64,000 nt of DNA from Flavobacterium sufflavum (GCF_004016525.1 NZ_SACJ01000006.1:158256-222255); one strand, 5' to 3'. Numbered from the stretch's first letter, positions 15,311-24,253 are shown. Notes: generated by a model not told the origin, from the sequence alone. Made by a program: numbers and translations.

Positions 15311-15881
15311 CTTTAGGTTTATTTTTAAGGAACTCTTCGGTAAAGTGTTCGTTGTGTTTGGGTTTAGAAAATTTTTCTGCATTATAATTAGTTGAATTGC
15401 CTTTTGGAATAGAAAGGGAAGTCCATTTTTCGTTACAAATCATTTTACCAATAAATACTATTTGTCCAACGTGATAAGGATAATGTGCCAGTTGTCTATT
15501 GATAGCTTCTGTAACCGAATGTCCTTGGTTACGTATGTAAATTGTTTTTGATAAATCTTTTTCTTTCAAAGCATTTAATGCTTTGAAAAGGCAATCCCAA
15601 CCCTCATTCCATTTTTGAATAAGTTCTTCTTTAGTTTTAATATCATTCTCAAATTCAGCATCACGCTGTCTCCATTCTTTCTCTCCATCAGAATTCAAGA
15701 AATCTGTCCAACGGGATAGCATATTTCCGCTCAAGTGTTTTATAATAATGGCAATATTGTTACTTTCGTCATTAAATTTCCAAAACAATTTCTCATCTGG
15801 AATTTGTGCAAAGGTTTTATCACCTAAGATTTTATAGTACTCAAATTGCTTTTTGGCACTTTCTAAATAATTAATATCCAT
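15303..15881 (-). CDS. DUF1572-type DinB-fold protein
   Basis: The 192-residue protein has the layout of DUF1572: YLESAKKQFEYYKILGDKTF at the start, NIAIIIKHLSGNMLSRWTDFLNSDGEKEWR near residue 42 (His ligand and the typical W-x-D-F-L-x-S-D-G-E block), and AINRQLAHYPYHVGQIVFIGK near residue 125 (two more His). It overlaps the start of the next DinB-fold gene by 8 bp. Three DinB-fold paralogues in one cassette are notable. Function unknown; thiol-dependent detoxification is a reasonable guess. Confidence 0.8.
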   Translation of the reverse strand: MDINYLESAKKQFEYYKILGDKTFAQIPDEKLFWKFNDESNNIAIIIKHLSGNMLSRWTDFLNSDGEKEWRQRDAEFENDIKTKEELIQKWNEGWDCLFKALNALKEKDLSKTIYIRNQGHSVTEAINRQLAHYPYHVGQIVFIGKMICNEKWTSLSIPKGNSTNYNAEKFSKPKHNEHFTEEFLKNKPKDE

Positions 15882-15911
15882 ATTGTTATTTTTTTAGGTT
15901 GATGCTATTTA

Positions 15912-16193
15912 TTATAAGATTCCAGATTCCAATTCATCTAAATAGATAAATTCAGGTGATTCTACTCCTGCTTCTTTTCTAATTTCGATTAGTTTGGGAG
16001 ATTCAAAGAATTGTTTTGCTTTTTCAAGCGAAGACCAAATCGAGAAATGTACAATCTTGTTTTGTTCATTTTCGTATTTAAGTACCTGATAGGATATTTC
16101 ACCAGCTTCTTTTCGAATTTGACTAGCGCTATCAAATATTTTTTTCCAAGTGATGTAATTTTCAACTTCGTGGATTATTAAGACGTATTTCAT
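15912..16193 (-). CDS. ABM-type dimeric alpha/beta-barrel protein
   Basis: The 93-residue protein starts with MKYVLIIHEVENYITWKKIFD and continues with SYQVLKYENEQNKIVHFSIW and SLEKAKQFFESPKLIEIRKEAG. This beta-alpha-beta pattern fits small antibiotic-biosynthesis-monooxygenase/EthD-like barrels that dimerise. Catalytic residues cannot be assigned. It is the first gene of the minus-strand cassette, diverging from the GlxA/AraC regulator across a 249-bp gap. Confidence 0.65.
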   Translation of the reverse strand: MKYVLIIHEVENYITWKKIFDSASQIRKEAGEISYQVLKYENEQNKIVHFSIWSSLEKAKQFFESPKLIEIRKEAGVESPEFIYLDELESGIL

Positions 16194-16442
16194 TTTTCAA
16201 GTATTAAAAGTTGGTTATTTTAAAATTGAAATAACAACAAAATATATGATAAGTACTACTCTTGTGTAAATGTCAATTTGTGATAATTTGTATTTGTTTG
16301 TTTTATTATATCAAATTTAGAATATAAGATTTGATTAGAAATGTGTATTTATGATAATATAAAGGTGTTTTGCGACAATGTTTTTTATTAACTTTACAAT
16401 TGCAAGAACAATATATTTTATAAACAATTTAAAGTTAATTGT

Positions 16443-17420
16443 ATGAAAAAGATTGCTGTATTAGTACCTGAAACTACACTGATAAATGTCATTACTGATG
16501 TTGAGCATTTTTTTGAAGTAATCAATCAAATTTTAATAAATAGAAGAATGGAACCGGTTTTTACTATTCAACTAGTAGGCTTGAACAAAGTCGTTGAGCT
16601 GAATAATGGAAAGTACAGTGTAACAGTTGACACATTATTAGAAGAAGATAAATCTTTTGATATTGTTTTTGTTACTCCATTGAGTGGCGACATGAATGAA
16701 GCTTTACAGCTCAATAAAGCATTCATTCCATGGATAATCAAACAGTACGAAAATGGAGCTGAATTGGTTTCATTATGTTTAGGCTCATTTTTTCTTGCTT
16801 CTACAGGATTGTTAAATAATAAAAAATGTTCATCACATTGGTTTTTAGCGGATAAATTTCGTTTTTTATACCCACAAGTTGAATTAGTTGATAATGCAAT
16901 TATAACTGAAGATCAAGGTATTTACTCGAGTGGTGGAGCCAGTTCCTATTGGAACTTATTATTACACATAGCTGAAAAGCATACTAATCGTTCGATATCA
17001 ATTTTAGCCTCTAAATTTTTTGCTATAGATATTGACAGAGAAAGTCAGTCTGCATTTTCGATATTTAGAGGACAAAAAAATCATAATGATGAAATTATTA
17101 AACTAGCTCAAGAATACATTGAAAATAATATTGAAGATCGAATTAACGTTGAGGTTTTAGCGGATAGGTCACTTTTAGGTAGAAGAACTTTTGAAAGACG
17201 ATTTAGAAAAGCGACTAACAATTCAGTTCTAGAATATATTCATAGAGTTAAAATCGAAGCTGCCAAGCGCAGTTTTGAGAACAGTAATAAAAATATAAAT
17301 GATGTTATGCTTGAAATTGGTTATACTGATAGTAAGGCTTTTAGAACTATGTTTAAAAAAATCACAGGATTAACTCCTATAGAGTATAGAAACAAATACA
17401 ATAAAATTGTTTTATCTTAA
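16443..17420 (+). CDS. GlxA/FtrA-like transcriptional regulator (DJ-1/PfpI domain plus AraC HTH)
   Basis: The 325-residue protein has an N-terminal DJ-1/PfpI-like domain (about 1-190; elbow motif ELVSLCLGSFFLASTGLL with Cys, and IYSSGGASSYWNLLLHIAE). A C-terminal AraC-type double HTH follows (about 220-320; VEVLADRSLLGRRTFERRFRKAT and INDVMLEIGYTDSKAFRTMFKK, then GLTPIEYR). Such regulators usually control an adjacent operon in response to a small metabolite. It diverges from the six-gene cassette 12803-16193, so control of that cassette is the natural hypothesis. Confidence 0.85.
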   Translation: MKKIAVLVPETTLINVITDVEHFFEVINQILINRRMEPVFTIQLVGLNKVVELNNGKYSVTVDTLLEEDKSFDIVFVTPLSGDMNEALQLNKAFIPWIIKQYENGAELVSLCLGSFFLASTGLLNNKKCSSHWFLADKFRFLYPQVELVDNAIITEDQGIYSSGGASSYWNLLLHIAEKHTNRSISILASKFFAIDIDRESQSAFSIFRGQKNHNDEIIKLAQEYIENNIEDRINVEVLADRSLLGRRTFERRFRKATNNSVLEYIHRVKIEAAKRSFENSNKNINDVMLEIGYTDSKAFRTMFKKITGLTPIEYRNKYNKIVLS

Positions 17421-17425
17421 ATGGT

Positions 17426-17593
17426 TTATTGTACTTGTTTCTTTTTTTGTATTTCAATATTATTGAATTTATCTTTTAAAACTCTCATATCCTCACTTAC
17501 TTTACTATCTAATACTTTTGCGTAATGCTGTGTAGTTCTCAGGTTTTTGTGTCTAAGCATTTTAATATTCCAATTCCTATATTCAGCATTTTT
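17426..17593 (-). pseudogene. Remnant of the 3' end of a tyrosine integrase
   Basis: The minus strand encodes IKMLRHKNLRTTQHYAKVL, then DSKVSEDMRVLKDKFN, and ends KKQVQ-stop. This matches the last 45 residues of the intact integrase at 30935-32176 (VSKMLGHKNIQTTQHYAKIL, then DKKVSEDMKILRDKFN), including the catalytic Tyr. Upstream the frame hits a TGA and the preceding codons (NAEYRNWN) no longer resemble an integrase. The Arg and His catalytic blocks are missing, so this is a dead fragment. Confidence 0.75.
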
Positions 17594-17596
17594 TCA

Positions 17597-17704
17597 AGTC
17601 TCAGTCCAAGTTTTGAAAAGTGTAACTACTTTATCTCCATGGTGTTTTTCAAACTTTCAAGTAAGTTTGAAGTTTTATAAGCTTCAATCGCATCATATAT
17701 CCCT
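17597..17704 (-). pseudogene. Frame-broken coding remnant of unknown origin
   Basis: On the minus strand one frame reads IYDAIEAYKTSNLLESLKN, and then another reads HHGDKVVTLFKTWTET before a stop that abuts the integrase remnant. The text looks protein-like but needs a frameshift. I do not recognise the family. The rest of the gap to 18030 holds only AT-rich sequence in which I see no gene. Confidence 0.35.
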
Positions 17705-18030
17705 TTTAATGTAACGAATATTTCCAGAAAAAAATGCCTAAAGACTCTCCATATATACAAAAAACGATTAAGGCTGAATTCAATGTTAATTTACCACAAT
17801 AATCGCTGAAGCGTGACGTGATAAGCCTTTTGACAAGAATATAAACACTGCATGATTGTGGCCATATATAAAAACAACACTGTAGATGCCTATTATTTAT
17901 ATTTAGCTTATGACTAGGAAATACTAAAAATTGGTACAAGCTGTTCCCATTTCCTAAAATTCAATTAGCAGCTTAAAATTGAATAAAAACAATACAGCTG
18001 GATTTATTTTTGTCTAACTATATTAGTATT

Positions 18031-18048
18031 TCAATTCTCTTACAATTT
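18031..18048. repeat. Right copy of the 18-bp direct repeat (candidate attR)
   Basis: TCAATTCTCTTACAATTT is identical to 6261-6278 and in the same orientation. The decayed integrase end lies about 440 bp inside this copy, as expected for an integrated element with its integrase near one end. Confidence 0.5.
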
Positions 18049-18154
18049 CTTGAATAATCGTTTTGGTTCACTATGTTAAGTGTTCAGGCAATGAAAAAAA
18101 ATGATAATTTGTAATCAAAATTGTATGTTTTAAAAAAACAATGCGTACTTTTAT

Positions 18155-18176
18155 AACATAAGTAATTACTTATGTT
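18155..18176. promoter_or_regulatory. Perfect 22-bp palindrome upstream of the phosphorelay operon
   Basis: The half-site AACATAAGTAA is followed directly by its exact reverse complement, with no spacer. It lies about 98 bp before the ATG of the sensor kinase. No T-run follows, so an operator for a dimeric regulator is more likely than a terminator. Confidence 0.5.
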
Positions 18177-18274
18177 GGATTTTAGATAATAATCTGTACT
18201 GTTTTTTTAGGAAGGGACAAATCATGAAAAAATTCTCTATAATCTGATTAAAACCGATTTTACAAATTAAATTT

Positions 18275-19699
18275 ATGGAAACTAAATTAACTAAAGAAAA
18301 AGATTTCTCTGGTTGGTTTCTGATAATTGCCATTTTTATCACTGTTATTTTATTATCAGTGATGGTATATAGAAACTATCATTCAAATGAAAAAAATGCT
18401 TTTTTATCGGAAAGGAATTTTGAAATCATCAAATTAAAAGGAAGTATAATTCATTTAGACGAAGTGCTTACCATGTCTGCTCGGATGGCGGCTGAAACAG
18501 GGAATTCTCGTTGGGAAAAACGGTATCGACTGTATGAAATAAAATTAGATAGTATCTTAAACAAATTAAAAATGAATGTTCCTTCTATATTGATAAAAAA
18601 GTTTGTCAGCAATACTGATTCTGCCAATACTAAATTAGTCAAAATGGAGAACAATGCATTTTATTTTATTCATAAAAATCAGCTTGACAAAGCACGTACA
18701 ATATTGTTTAGTAATGAATACGAGAAACAGAAAATAATATATAAAGCAGGTATGGATCAACTTGCTTCTCAATTGGATGTTTTTTTTAAAGAGCAACAAA
18801 ATACTTTGAAAAAAAGTTTTCATTCGGAATTATTGATAATGGGATTCATAATATTTATCCTTTCAGTTGGATGGTTTTTTGTATTCCGATTTCAATATCA
18901 AGCAAAATCTTATCTCCTCAATTCTATTCGCTTACAAAAAGAGCTTAATGATATGAAAGAAAGAAAGACAATGAAGTTAGCTATGGCAAACAAAGAACTC
19001 AAAAAATCGGAAAAAAAACTGATTGAAATAAATCAAGAATTGGAGTCTTTCTCTTATTCGATTTCTCATGACTTACGTGCTCCACTGCGTGCTATCAATG
19101 GATATTCACAAATACTCAATGAAGATTATGGACAAAATTTGGATCAGGAAGGAATACGCATTCTTGAAACGATACGATCCAGTGCAACCAAAATGGGGAC
19201 GCTCATAGATGATCTGCTTGCTTTTTCCCGTCTCGGACGAAAAGAGATACTAAAAACAGAAGTAGATATGAATAAACTAATCGAAAGCGTAATCAATGAA
19301 ATGAATAAATCAATAACACACAAGGCCAAAATCAATGCAGCCAATCTCCATGAAGTGAATGCAGACTATAGTTTGCTTCACCAGGTAATGTTCAATCTTG
19401 TTTCGAATGCCATTAAATATTCTTCAAAGGGAGAAAATCCTATCGTGAAAATTTCTTCGGAAGAGAAAAACGGTGAAATTATATTTTCAATAAATGATAA
19501 TGGTGTAGGTTTCGATATGAAATATTCCGATAAATTGTTTGGTGTATTCCAGCGCCTGCATTCCTATGAGGAGTTTAAAGGCACAGGAGTAGGTCTGGCG
19601 ATTGTGCATCGAATTATCAATAAACACGGAGGAAAAGTTTGGGCAGAGGGAATCGTAAACAAAGGAGCAACCTTTCATTTTTCATTAACAAAAAACTAA
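18275..19699 (+). CDS. Membrane sensor histidine kinase
   Basis: The 474-residue protein has TM1 at about 14-33, a periplasmic four-helix-type sensor region (about 34-185) and TM2 at about 187-207 ([18 protein letters not shown]). A coiled-coil linker and a HisKA domain follow, with the phospho-acceptor motif [22 protein letters not shown] (His near residue 264). The C-terminal HATPase_c has an N box ([15 protein letters not shown]), a G1 box ([10 protein letters not shown]) and a G2 region ([18 protein letters not shown]). No PAS or GAF domain is present. It starts a three-gene operon with a single-domain receiver 5 bp downstream. The ligand is unknown. Confidence 0.88.
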   Translation: METKLTKEKDFSGWFLIIAIFITVILLSVMVYRNYHSNEKNAFLSERNFEIIKLKGSIIHLDEVLTMSARMAAETGNSRWEKRYRLYEIKLDSILNKLKMNVPSILIKKFVSNTDSANTKLVKMENNAFYFIHKNQLDKARTILFSNEYEKQKIIYKAGMDQLASQLDVFFKEQQNTLKKSFHSELLIMGFIIFILSVGWFFVFRFQYQAKSYLLNSIRLQKELNDMKERKTMKLAMANKELKKSEKKLIEINQELESFSYSISHDLRAPLRAINGYSQILNEDYGQNLDQEGIRILETIRSSATKMGTLIDDLLAFSRLGRKEILKTEVDMNKLIESVINEMNKSITHKAKINAANLHEVNADYSLLHQVMFNLVSNAIKYSSKGENPIVKISSEEKNGEIIFSINDNGVGFDMKYSDKLFGVFQRLHSYEEFKGTGVGLAIVHRIINKHGGKVWAEGIVNKGATFHFSLTKN

Positions 19700-19704
19700 G
19701 CAAT

Positions 19705-20139
19705 ATGAACACCTTTCAAATTCTTTTAGTGGAAGACAATATAAACGATGCCGAATTAACTATTCGTGCCCTGAAAAAAAACAATCTGGCAAATAAGTTA
19801 ATTCATGTTAAGGATGGAGCAGAAGCATTGGATTTTATCTTTGCACAAGGCGAGTATTCTTATCGAGAGAGAGACAACCTTCCAAGTGTAATTGTATTGG
19901 ATTTGAAAATGCCGAAAGTAAACGGCATTGAAGTATTACGGAGAATAAAATCGGATGAGCACACAAAAAGAATCCCTGTTGTGGTACTCACCTCTTCAAA
20001 AGAAGATCCAGATATCCAGGAATGCTACCGATTGGGCGTAAACAGTTATGTGGTAAAACCTGTAGAGTTTGACCATTTCATCAAAGCGATAAGCGATTTG
20101 GGATTATATTGGATGATATTAAACCAACCACCACAATAA
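19705..20139 (+). CDS. Single-domain response regulator (Rcp1/CheY-like)
   Basis: I take the ATG at 19705, 5 bp after the kinase stop; an upstream in-frame start would overlap the kinase and add no domain. The 144-residue protein is one REC domain: [12 protein letters not shown] (Asp11), the phospho-acceptor in [13 protein letters not shown] (Asp66), [12 protein letters not shown] (Thr/Ser switch) and SYVVKPVEF (Lys). The N-D-A-E-L sequence after the acidic pair is typical of Rcp1-like receivers paired with phytochrome-like kinases. It lacks an output domain and probably relays phosphate. Confidence 0.88.
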   Translation: MNTFQILLVEDNINDAELTIRALKKNNLANKLIHVKDGAEALDFIFAQGEYSYRERDNLPSVIVLDLKMPKVNGIEVLRRIKSDEHTKRIPVVVLTSSKEDPDIQECYRLGVNSYVVKPVEFDHFIKAISDLGLYWMILNQPPQ

Positions 20140-20149
20140 TACACATACC

Positions 20150-21148
20150 ATGGATGATACATTAAGAATATTAATACTTGAGGACAATAAACACGATGTC
20201 GATTTGCTTCAGCGTGAACTGAAGAAATCCGGATTGGTTTTTATTTCGGAAATTGTTGAAACACGTGATGCATTTGAGAAGGCACTTCATAACTTTAAAC
20301 CCAATATCATATTATCCGATTATAATCTTCCCTCATTTGATGGCATTACTGCTTTCCTCATTAAGAAAAAAAAATGTTCCAATATCCCATTTATTATTGT
20401 TTCAGGTGCTATTGGTGAAGAAAATGCGGTAGAACTCATAAAAAAAGGCATCACTGATTATACAATAAAGGATCGATTATTCACATTACCTCCCAAAATA
20501 ATCCGCGCACTGGAAGAAGCTAAAGAAAAGAAAGAAAATAGAGAAGTTAATGAACGCTTCTCCCTAGCCTCCCGTGCTTCCAATAATATTATTTACGAAT
20601 GGAAAATAAACGATGACGTTGTTTGGTGGAATGATGCCTATTACAATTTAATGGGGATTAAAAAAGAGGAACAGTGGTCAGAACATTCAAGTTGGACAAA
20701 TTCTATTCATCCTGATGACCGTGATGGAGTAATGAATGACCTTTCCAATTTTTTTGAAAGTGAAGAAATTTTTTGGTCTGGCGAATATCGTTATCTTGAT
20801 AATAAAGGAAAAGTTTATTATTTTTATGATAAGGGTTATTTGCTCCGCGACCAAAACGGAAAACCCATTAGGATAGTGGGAGCTGTAGCTGATATTACCA
20901 ACCTAAAAGATCATATAACCCAGCTCAAAGAAATGATTTTTATGATTTCTCATAGAGTGAGACAACCTATTGCAAATATTTTAGGCCTATCAGATGCACT
21001 CGATGAGTCAATAAATAATCCAGTGGAATTTAAAAAAATAGTCGATTACATGAAACAATCCGCAATTGATCTTGAAGAGTTTACACATGAGCTGAATCAT
21101 TTTATTCAAAACTCAAAAGATAAAGCAGAAAATGAAATAAAGGGATAA
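20150..21148 (+). CDS. REC-PAS protein with a HisKA-like helix but no ATPase domain
   Basis: The 332-residue protein has a REC domain (about 5-125; NIILSDYNLPSFDG with Asp57) and a PAS/PAC domain (about 140-255; YEWKINDDVVWWNDAYYNLMGI, WSGEYRYLDNKGKVYYFYDKG, RIVGAVADIT). A C-terminal HisKA-like helix pair follows with MIFMISHRVRQPIANILGL (His near 267). The sequence ends about 60 residues later, with no HATPase_c. It may accept phosphate from the operon's kinase or act as a phosphotransfer/PAS adaptor. It lies 10 bp after the response regulator. Confidence 0.8.
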   Translation: MDDTLRILILEDNKHDVDLLQRELKKSGLVFISEIVETRDAFEKALHNFKPNIILSDYNLPSFDGITAFLIKKKKCSNIPFIIVSGAIGEENAVELIKKGITDYTIKDRLFTLPPKIIRALEEAKEKKENREVNERFSLASRASNNIIYEWKINDDVVWWNDAYYNLMGIKKEEQWSEHSSWTNSIHPDDRDGVMNDLSNFFESEEIFWSGEYRYLDNKGKVYYFYDKGYLLRDQNGKPIRIVGAVADITNLKDHITQLKEMIFMISHRVRQPIANILGLSDALDESINNPVEFKKIVDYMKQSAIDLEEFTHELNHFIQNSKDKAENEIKG

Positions 21149-21469
21149 TAAGTAAGATTTTATGTGCTCCCTTCATTTTTTGGTTTTATATTCCAAGGCA
21201 CATTCTTAATAACTGGAACGAATGCACCCAGTCGCCAATATATTGCTCATAGAAAAGTATCGTAGTTGTGCAATCGTATTGCAGAAAACCCAGATAATTT
21301 ATTTCAATTTATAATTAATATTATATTTTTTTAATCGATCAGATGAGATTTTAGATTAGTAACAACTGGCCGTTTGGCAAAAGACTCCCTTTGGATGTAC
21401 CAAAATAAGAGTGTATTAGATGATTAAATTTTATATCTTAGTAGTAAATAAAATGCTCACTCTATAAAG
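21149..21469. other. Noncoding gap with two small dyads
   Basis: The gap holds no gene I can support. Two dyads are visible: TGCAAT-cgt-ATTGCA at 21269-21283, and the hairpin ATGCTCAC/GTGAGCAT at 21453-21460 with 21470-21477, which lies 16 nt before the next ATG and could affect its translation. Confidence 0.4.
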
Positions 21470-21493
21470 GTGAGCATATATTTAAACAAAAAA

Positions 21494-22117
21494 ATGAAAA
21501 AAGTATATGAAATAATTATTTTTTCTCTTGGGTGGTTTTCCATTGTGGCGCAATTTGTCCTGATTATTCAAAATAGGCAGGCTGACATTCCTGAAACCAT
21601 TCTGCGTTTTTTTAGTTTCTTTACTATATTGACAAATATACTTGTCGCATTATTTTTTACAGTCAAATTCTTTAACCTTTCAAGAAAGAGTTTCGGCTTA
21701 TTTTATAAAAATGGGACATTTACTGCCCTAACCACGTTTATTCTTATAGTTAGTCTTGTTTACCAAGTAGTATTGAGAAGTGCTTGGGAACCAACAGGGC
21801 TTCAACTAGTTGTAGATGAATTATTACATACAATCATTCCGTTGTGTACATTTATTTGTTGGTTCTTTTATGCGGAACAAAGCGATTCCAAAATTCAATC
21901 TGTAATTATTTGGCTCTTCTACCCGATAATTTTCATTATATTTATTTTTATAAGGGGTTATTTTTCTGATTTTTATCCCTATCCTTTTTTGAATATATCT
22001 GAAATCGGCTTTGGGAATACCCTTATAAACACTACATTAATCTTGATTTTAATAGTCTTTATTATGAGTGTTTTAACCTTAATTGGAATTAAAAAAAATA
22101 ATTCAAAAACCACTTAA
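21494..22117 (+). CDS. Pr6Pr-family integral membrane protein
   Basis: I take the ATG at 21494 (MKKVYEIIIF) rather than the GTG at 21470, which lies inside a hairpin. The 207-residue protein has about six TM segments. Its pattern LRFFSFFTILTNILVALFF, WEPTGLQLVVDELLHTIIPLC and YFYPYPFLNI-like segments (FSDFYPYPFLNISEIGFGN) match the Pr6Pr/FAR-17a-type membrane family. No biochemical role is known. It starts a plus-strand cluster; the META lipoprotein follows after 3 bp. Confidence 0.72.
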   Translation: MKKVYEIIIFSLGWFSIVAQFVLIIQNRQADIPETILRFFSFFTILTNILVALFFTVKFFNLSRKSFGLFYKNGTFTALTTFILIVSLVYQVVLRSAWEPTGLQLVVDELLHTIIPLCTFICWFFYAEQSDSKIQSVIIWLFYPIIFIIFIFIRGYFSDFYPYPFLNISEIGFGNTLINTTLILILIVFIMSVLTLIGIKKNNSKTT

Positions 22118-22120
22118 TAT

Positions 22121-22549
22121 ATGAAACCAAAAAAATATATTTTTTTATTTATGCTGACACTTTTTTTTGCTTCCTGTTCCTCAACCAAACAGATGACAAG
22201 CGAGAACCTCTTTAAAAGTGCCTGGGAGTTGGAATACCTTTCGGGACTCCGGATTGCTTTCGACGGTTTGTTTCCTGACAAAAAACCACAAATTTCATTT
22301 AACCCCACGTCAAAAAAAGTGGAAGGCAATGACAGTTGTAACGGTTATTCCGCAGACTACACATTCAGCGGTGACAAAATCTCATTCGGAGATCCGGGGC
22401 CAACAACAATGATGTATTGTGGTGAAGGAGAAAAATTCTTTTTAAATACCATAAAAAAAATAAACAAGTACAACATCGATAAGGAGGGAAAATTAAACTT
22501 GATGATCGATGATGTTCCTATGATGCGTTTTAATAAAATAACTCCATAA
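22121..22549 (+). CDS. META-domain lipoprotein
   Basis: The 142-residue protein has a lipobox (MLTLFFASCSS, Cys near 19) and a META/HslJ-like domain: SAWELEYLSG, KKPQISFNPTSKKVEGNDSCNGYSADYTF, ISFGDPGPTTMMYC and EKFFLNTIKKINKYNI. The N-x-C-N-x-Y and the M-x-C-x-x-E signature positions are present. HslJ is a heat-inducible outer-membrane lipoprotein linked to antibiotic tolerance in E. coli; here the role is unknown. It begins 3 bp after the Pr6Pr gene. Confidence 0.8.
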   Translation: MKPKKYIFLFMLTLFFASCSSTKQMTSENLFKSAWELEYLSGLRIAFDGLFPDKKPQISFNPTSKKVEGNDSCNGYSADYTFSGDKISFGDPGPTTMMYCGEGEKFFLNTIKKINKYNIDKEGKLNLMIDDVPMMRFNKITP

Positions 22550-22613
22550 GGAAACATAAACATTCAAAACAATTTTAGTCTTTTGTCTTTAATGGAATAA
22601 TTTTGATAACCAG

Positions 22614-24164
22614 ATGAAGCGTGTCATTAAATATTATCGGATAATTTGGTTTAGGCACGACCTTCCGGCTGGTCTGTCCGTTTTCTTTGTTGCACTACCG
22701 CTTTGTTTAGGAATTGCTTTGGCATCAGGAGCGCCTCTTTATGCGGGGCTTTTATCAGGCATTATTGGCGGGCTTGTTGTGGCTTTAATCAGTGGGGCAT
22801 CGCTTGCTGTTTCCGGACCTGCTGCGGGTTTGACCACTTTGGTTGCTGCTTCCATTATTTCGCTTGGTAACTATAAGTTATTTCTCCTTGCTGTTATGGT
22901 TGCAGGTTTGTTTCAAATCATTCTTGGGCTTTTAAAATTGGGGGCGATTGCCAATTATTTTCCGTCATCAGTTATTAAGGGAATGTTGGCAGCAATTGGA
23001 ATTATGCTTATTTCAAAGCAAATTCCTTTAGCTCTCGGTTATGACCAGCCTGACTTTTGGACAAGTGGTTTCTTCAATTTGCTTTCTTTGCAGTATTCAT
23101 TTGAAAATTTTGGCCGCTTAAATCATCATATTACAAAGGGAGCAATTCTTATTACAGTAATTTCCTTAATTGTCTTTGTTTTACTCCAACAATCTTTTGC
23201 AAAAAAAATGAAGGTAATTCCTGTCCCGCTTTTGGTTGTTGTAATTGGAATTATCATCAATATTTTTTTTAAGAGCTTAGCCCCTGATTTTTCACTTAAT
23301 GGAACTCAATTAGTAAATATTCCTTCCAATATTTTTGGAAGTATTTCTTTTCCTGATTTTACGAAACTATTTTCTACTGCAGCAATTTGGAAAGACGGGC
23401 TTATTATTGGATTGCTTGCGACTTTAGAGACTTTACTCTGCATTGAAGCCGTCGACAAATTAGACAAGCGGAACCGGATAACACCGGTTAACCGCGAACT
23501 CATCGCACAAGGTATTGGAAATATGACTTGCGGGCTTTTAGGTGCTATCCCTATGACTGCAGTTGTTGTAAGAGGTGCCGCTAATGTAGATGCAGGCGGA
23601 AGAACAAAACTTTCAGCCTTTACTCACGGAATTTTTCTACTGCTTGCCGTGTTATTTCTTCCGTTTTTGTTAAATAAAATTCCATATGCTTCTCTTGCAG
23701 TAATATTGCTGGTAACGGGTTACAATCTGGCAAAACCCAAACTTTTTCGCAATATGTGGAACCTGGGATGGAAACAGTTTCTTCCTTTCTTAATCACCAT
23801 TATTGTAATTCTTTCCACCGATTTGCTCATAGGGGTAAGTATTGGACTTTTAATTTCTGTTTATTTCATCATCCAAAATAATTTCAGGGCAGAATACAAA
23901 ATCACCAAAACAAAACATGAAGGAATTGAAACGCACTATATCAAGCTTAATAGCAATGTTACTTTTCTAAACAAAGTAAGATTACGAAAAGTACTGGACG
24001 AGGTATCAGAATATAGCGTGCTGACAATTGATGGCAGTGAATGTAATTTCATTGACTACGATATTTTAGAGATTATAAGTGAATATCACAATAAGGCCCA
24101 TTACAGACATATCGAATTGCATTTAAAAGGAATTGAGAAAGTAAATGTGATGGCAGTGCATTAA
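22614..24164 (+). CDS. SulP-family inorganic anion transporter with short STAS-like tail
   Basis: The 516-residue protein has 10-12 TM segments and SulP signatures: DLPAGLSVFFVALPLCLGIALASGAPLYAGL near residue 15, SGPAAGLTTLVAASI near 66, and NRELIAQGIGNMTCGLLGAIPMTAVVVRGAANVDAGGRTKLS near 290-330. The C-terminal 90 residues have a STAS-like beta-alpha pattern (THYIKLNSNVTFLNK...SVLTIDGSECNFIDYD), shorter than in many SulP proteins. Members transport sulfate, bicarbonate or other anions; no carbonic anhydrase gene is adjacent to suggest bicarbonate. The role is otherwise unassigned. Confidence 0.88.
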   Translation: MKRVIKYYRIIWFRHDLPAGLSVFFVALPLCLGIALASGAPLYAGLLSGIIGGLVVALISGASLAVSGPAAGLTTLVAASIISLGNYKLFLLAVMVAGLFQIILGLLKLGAIANYFPSSVIKGMLAAIGIMLISKQIPLALGYDQPDFWTSGFFNLLSLQYSFENFGRLNHHITKGAILITVISLIVFVLLQQSFAKKMKVIPVPLLVVVIGIIINIFFKSLAPDFSLNGTQLVNIPSNIFGSISFPDFTKLFSTAAIWKDGLIIGLLATLETLLCIEAVDKLDKRNRITPVNRELIAQGIGNMTCGLLGAIPMTAVVVRGAANVDAGGRTKLSAFTHGIFLLLAVLFLPFLLNKIPYASLAVILLVTGYNLAKPKLFRNMWNLGWKQFLPFLITIIVILSTDLLIGVSIGLLISVYFIIQNNFRAEYKITKTKHEGIETHYIKLNSNVTFLNKVRLRKVLDEVSEYSVLTIDGSECNFIDYDILEIISEYHNKAHYRHIELHLKGIEKVNVMAVH

Positions 24165-24240
24165 TTGAAAAAGATATGGATTCGTCAAATATATTACATA
24201 ATGAACATTTCTATTATCTGTAAAAGAAAATTATAGTTTG

Positions 24241-24248
24241 TACATTTG
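24241..24248 (+). promoter_or_regulatory. Candidate -7 element just before a start codon
   Basis: TACATTTG matches TAnnTTTG exactly. TCTG at 24217-24220, a one-mismatch -33 element, is 20 nt upstream. The predicted transcript would start within a few bases of the ATG at 24254, so the mRNA would have almost no leader. Confidence 0.4.
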
Positions 24249-24253
24249 TGTCG

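Noticed and set aside
17706..17939. 77-aa minus-strand ORF
   Set aside because: The composition (Tyr, Cys, Phe-rich with no motif) and lack of context suggest a chance ORF in the decayed end of the element.
18049..18100. Minus-strand reading TKTIIQEIVRELKY adjacent to the right 18-bp repeat
   Set aside because: It looks like the end of a gene into which the element integrated, but a stop lies directly upstream, so no gene can be supported.
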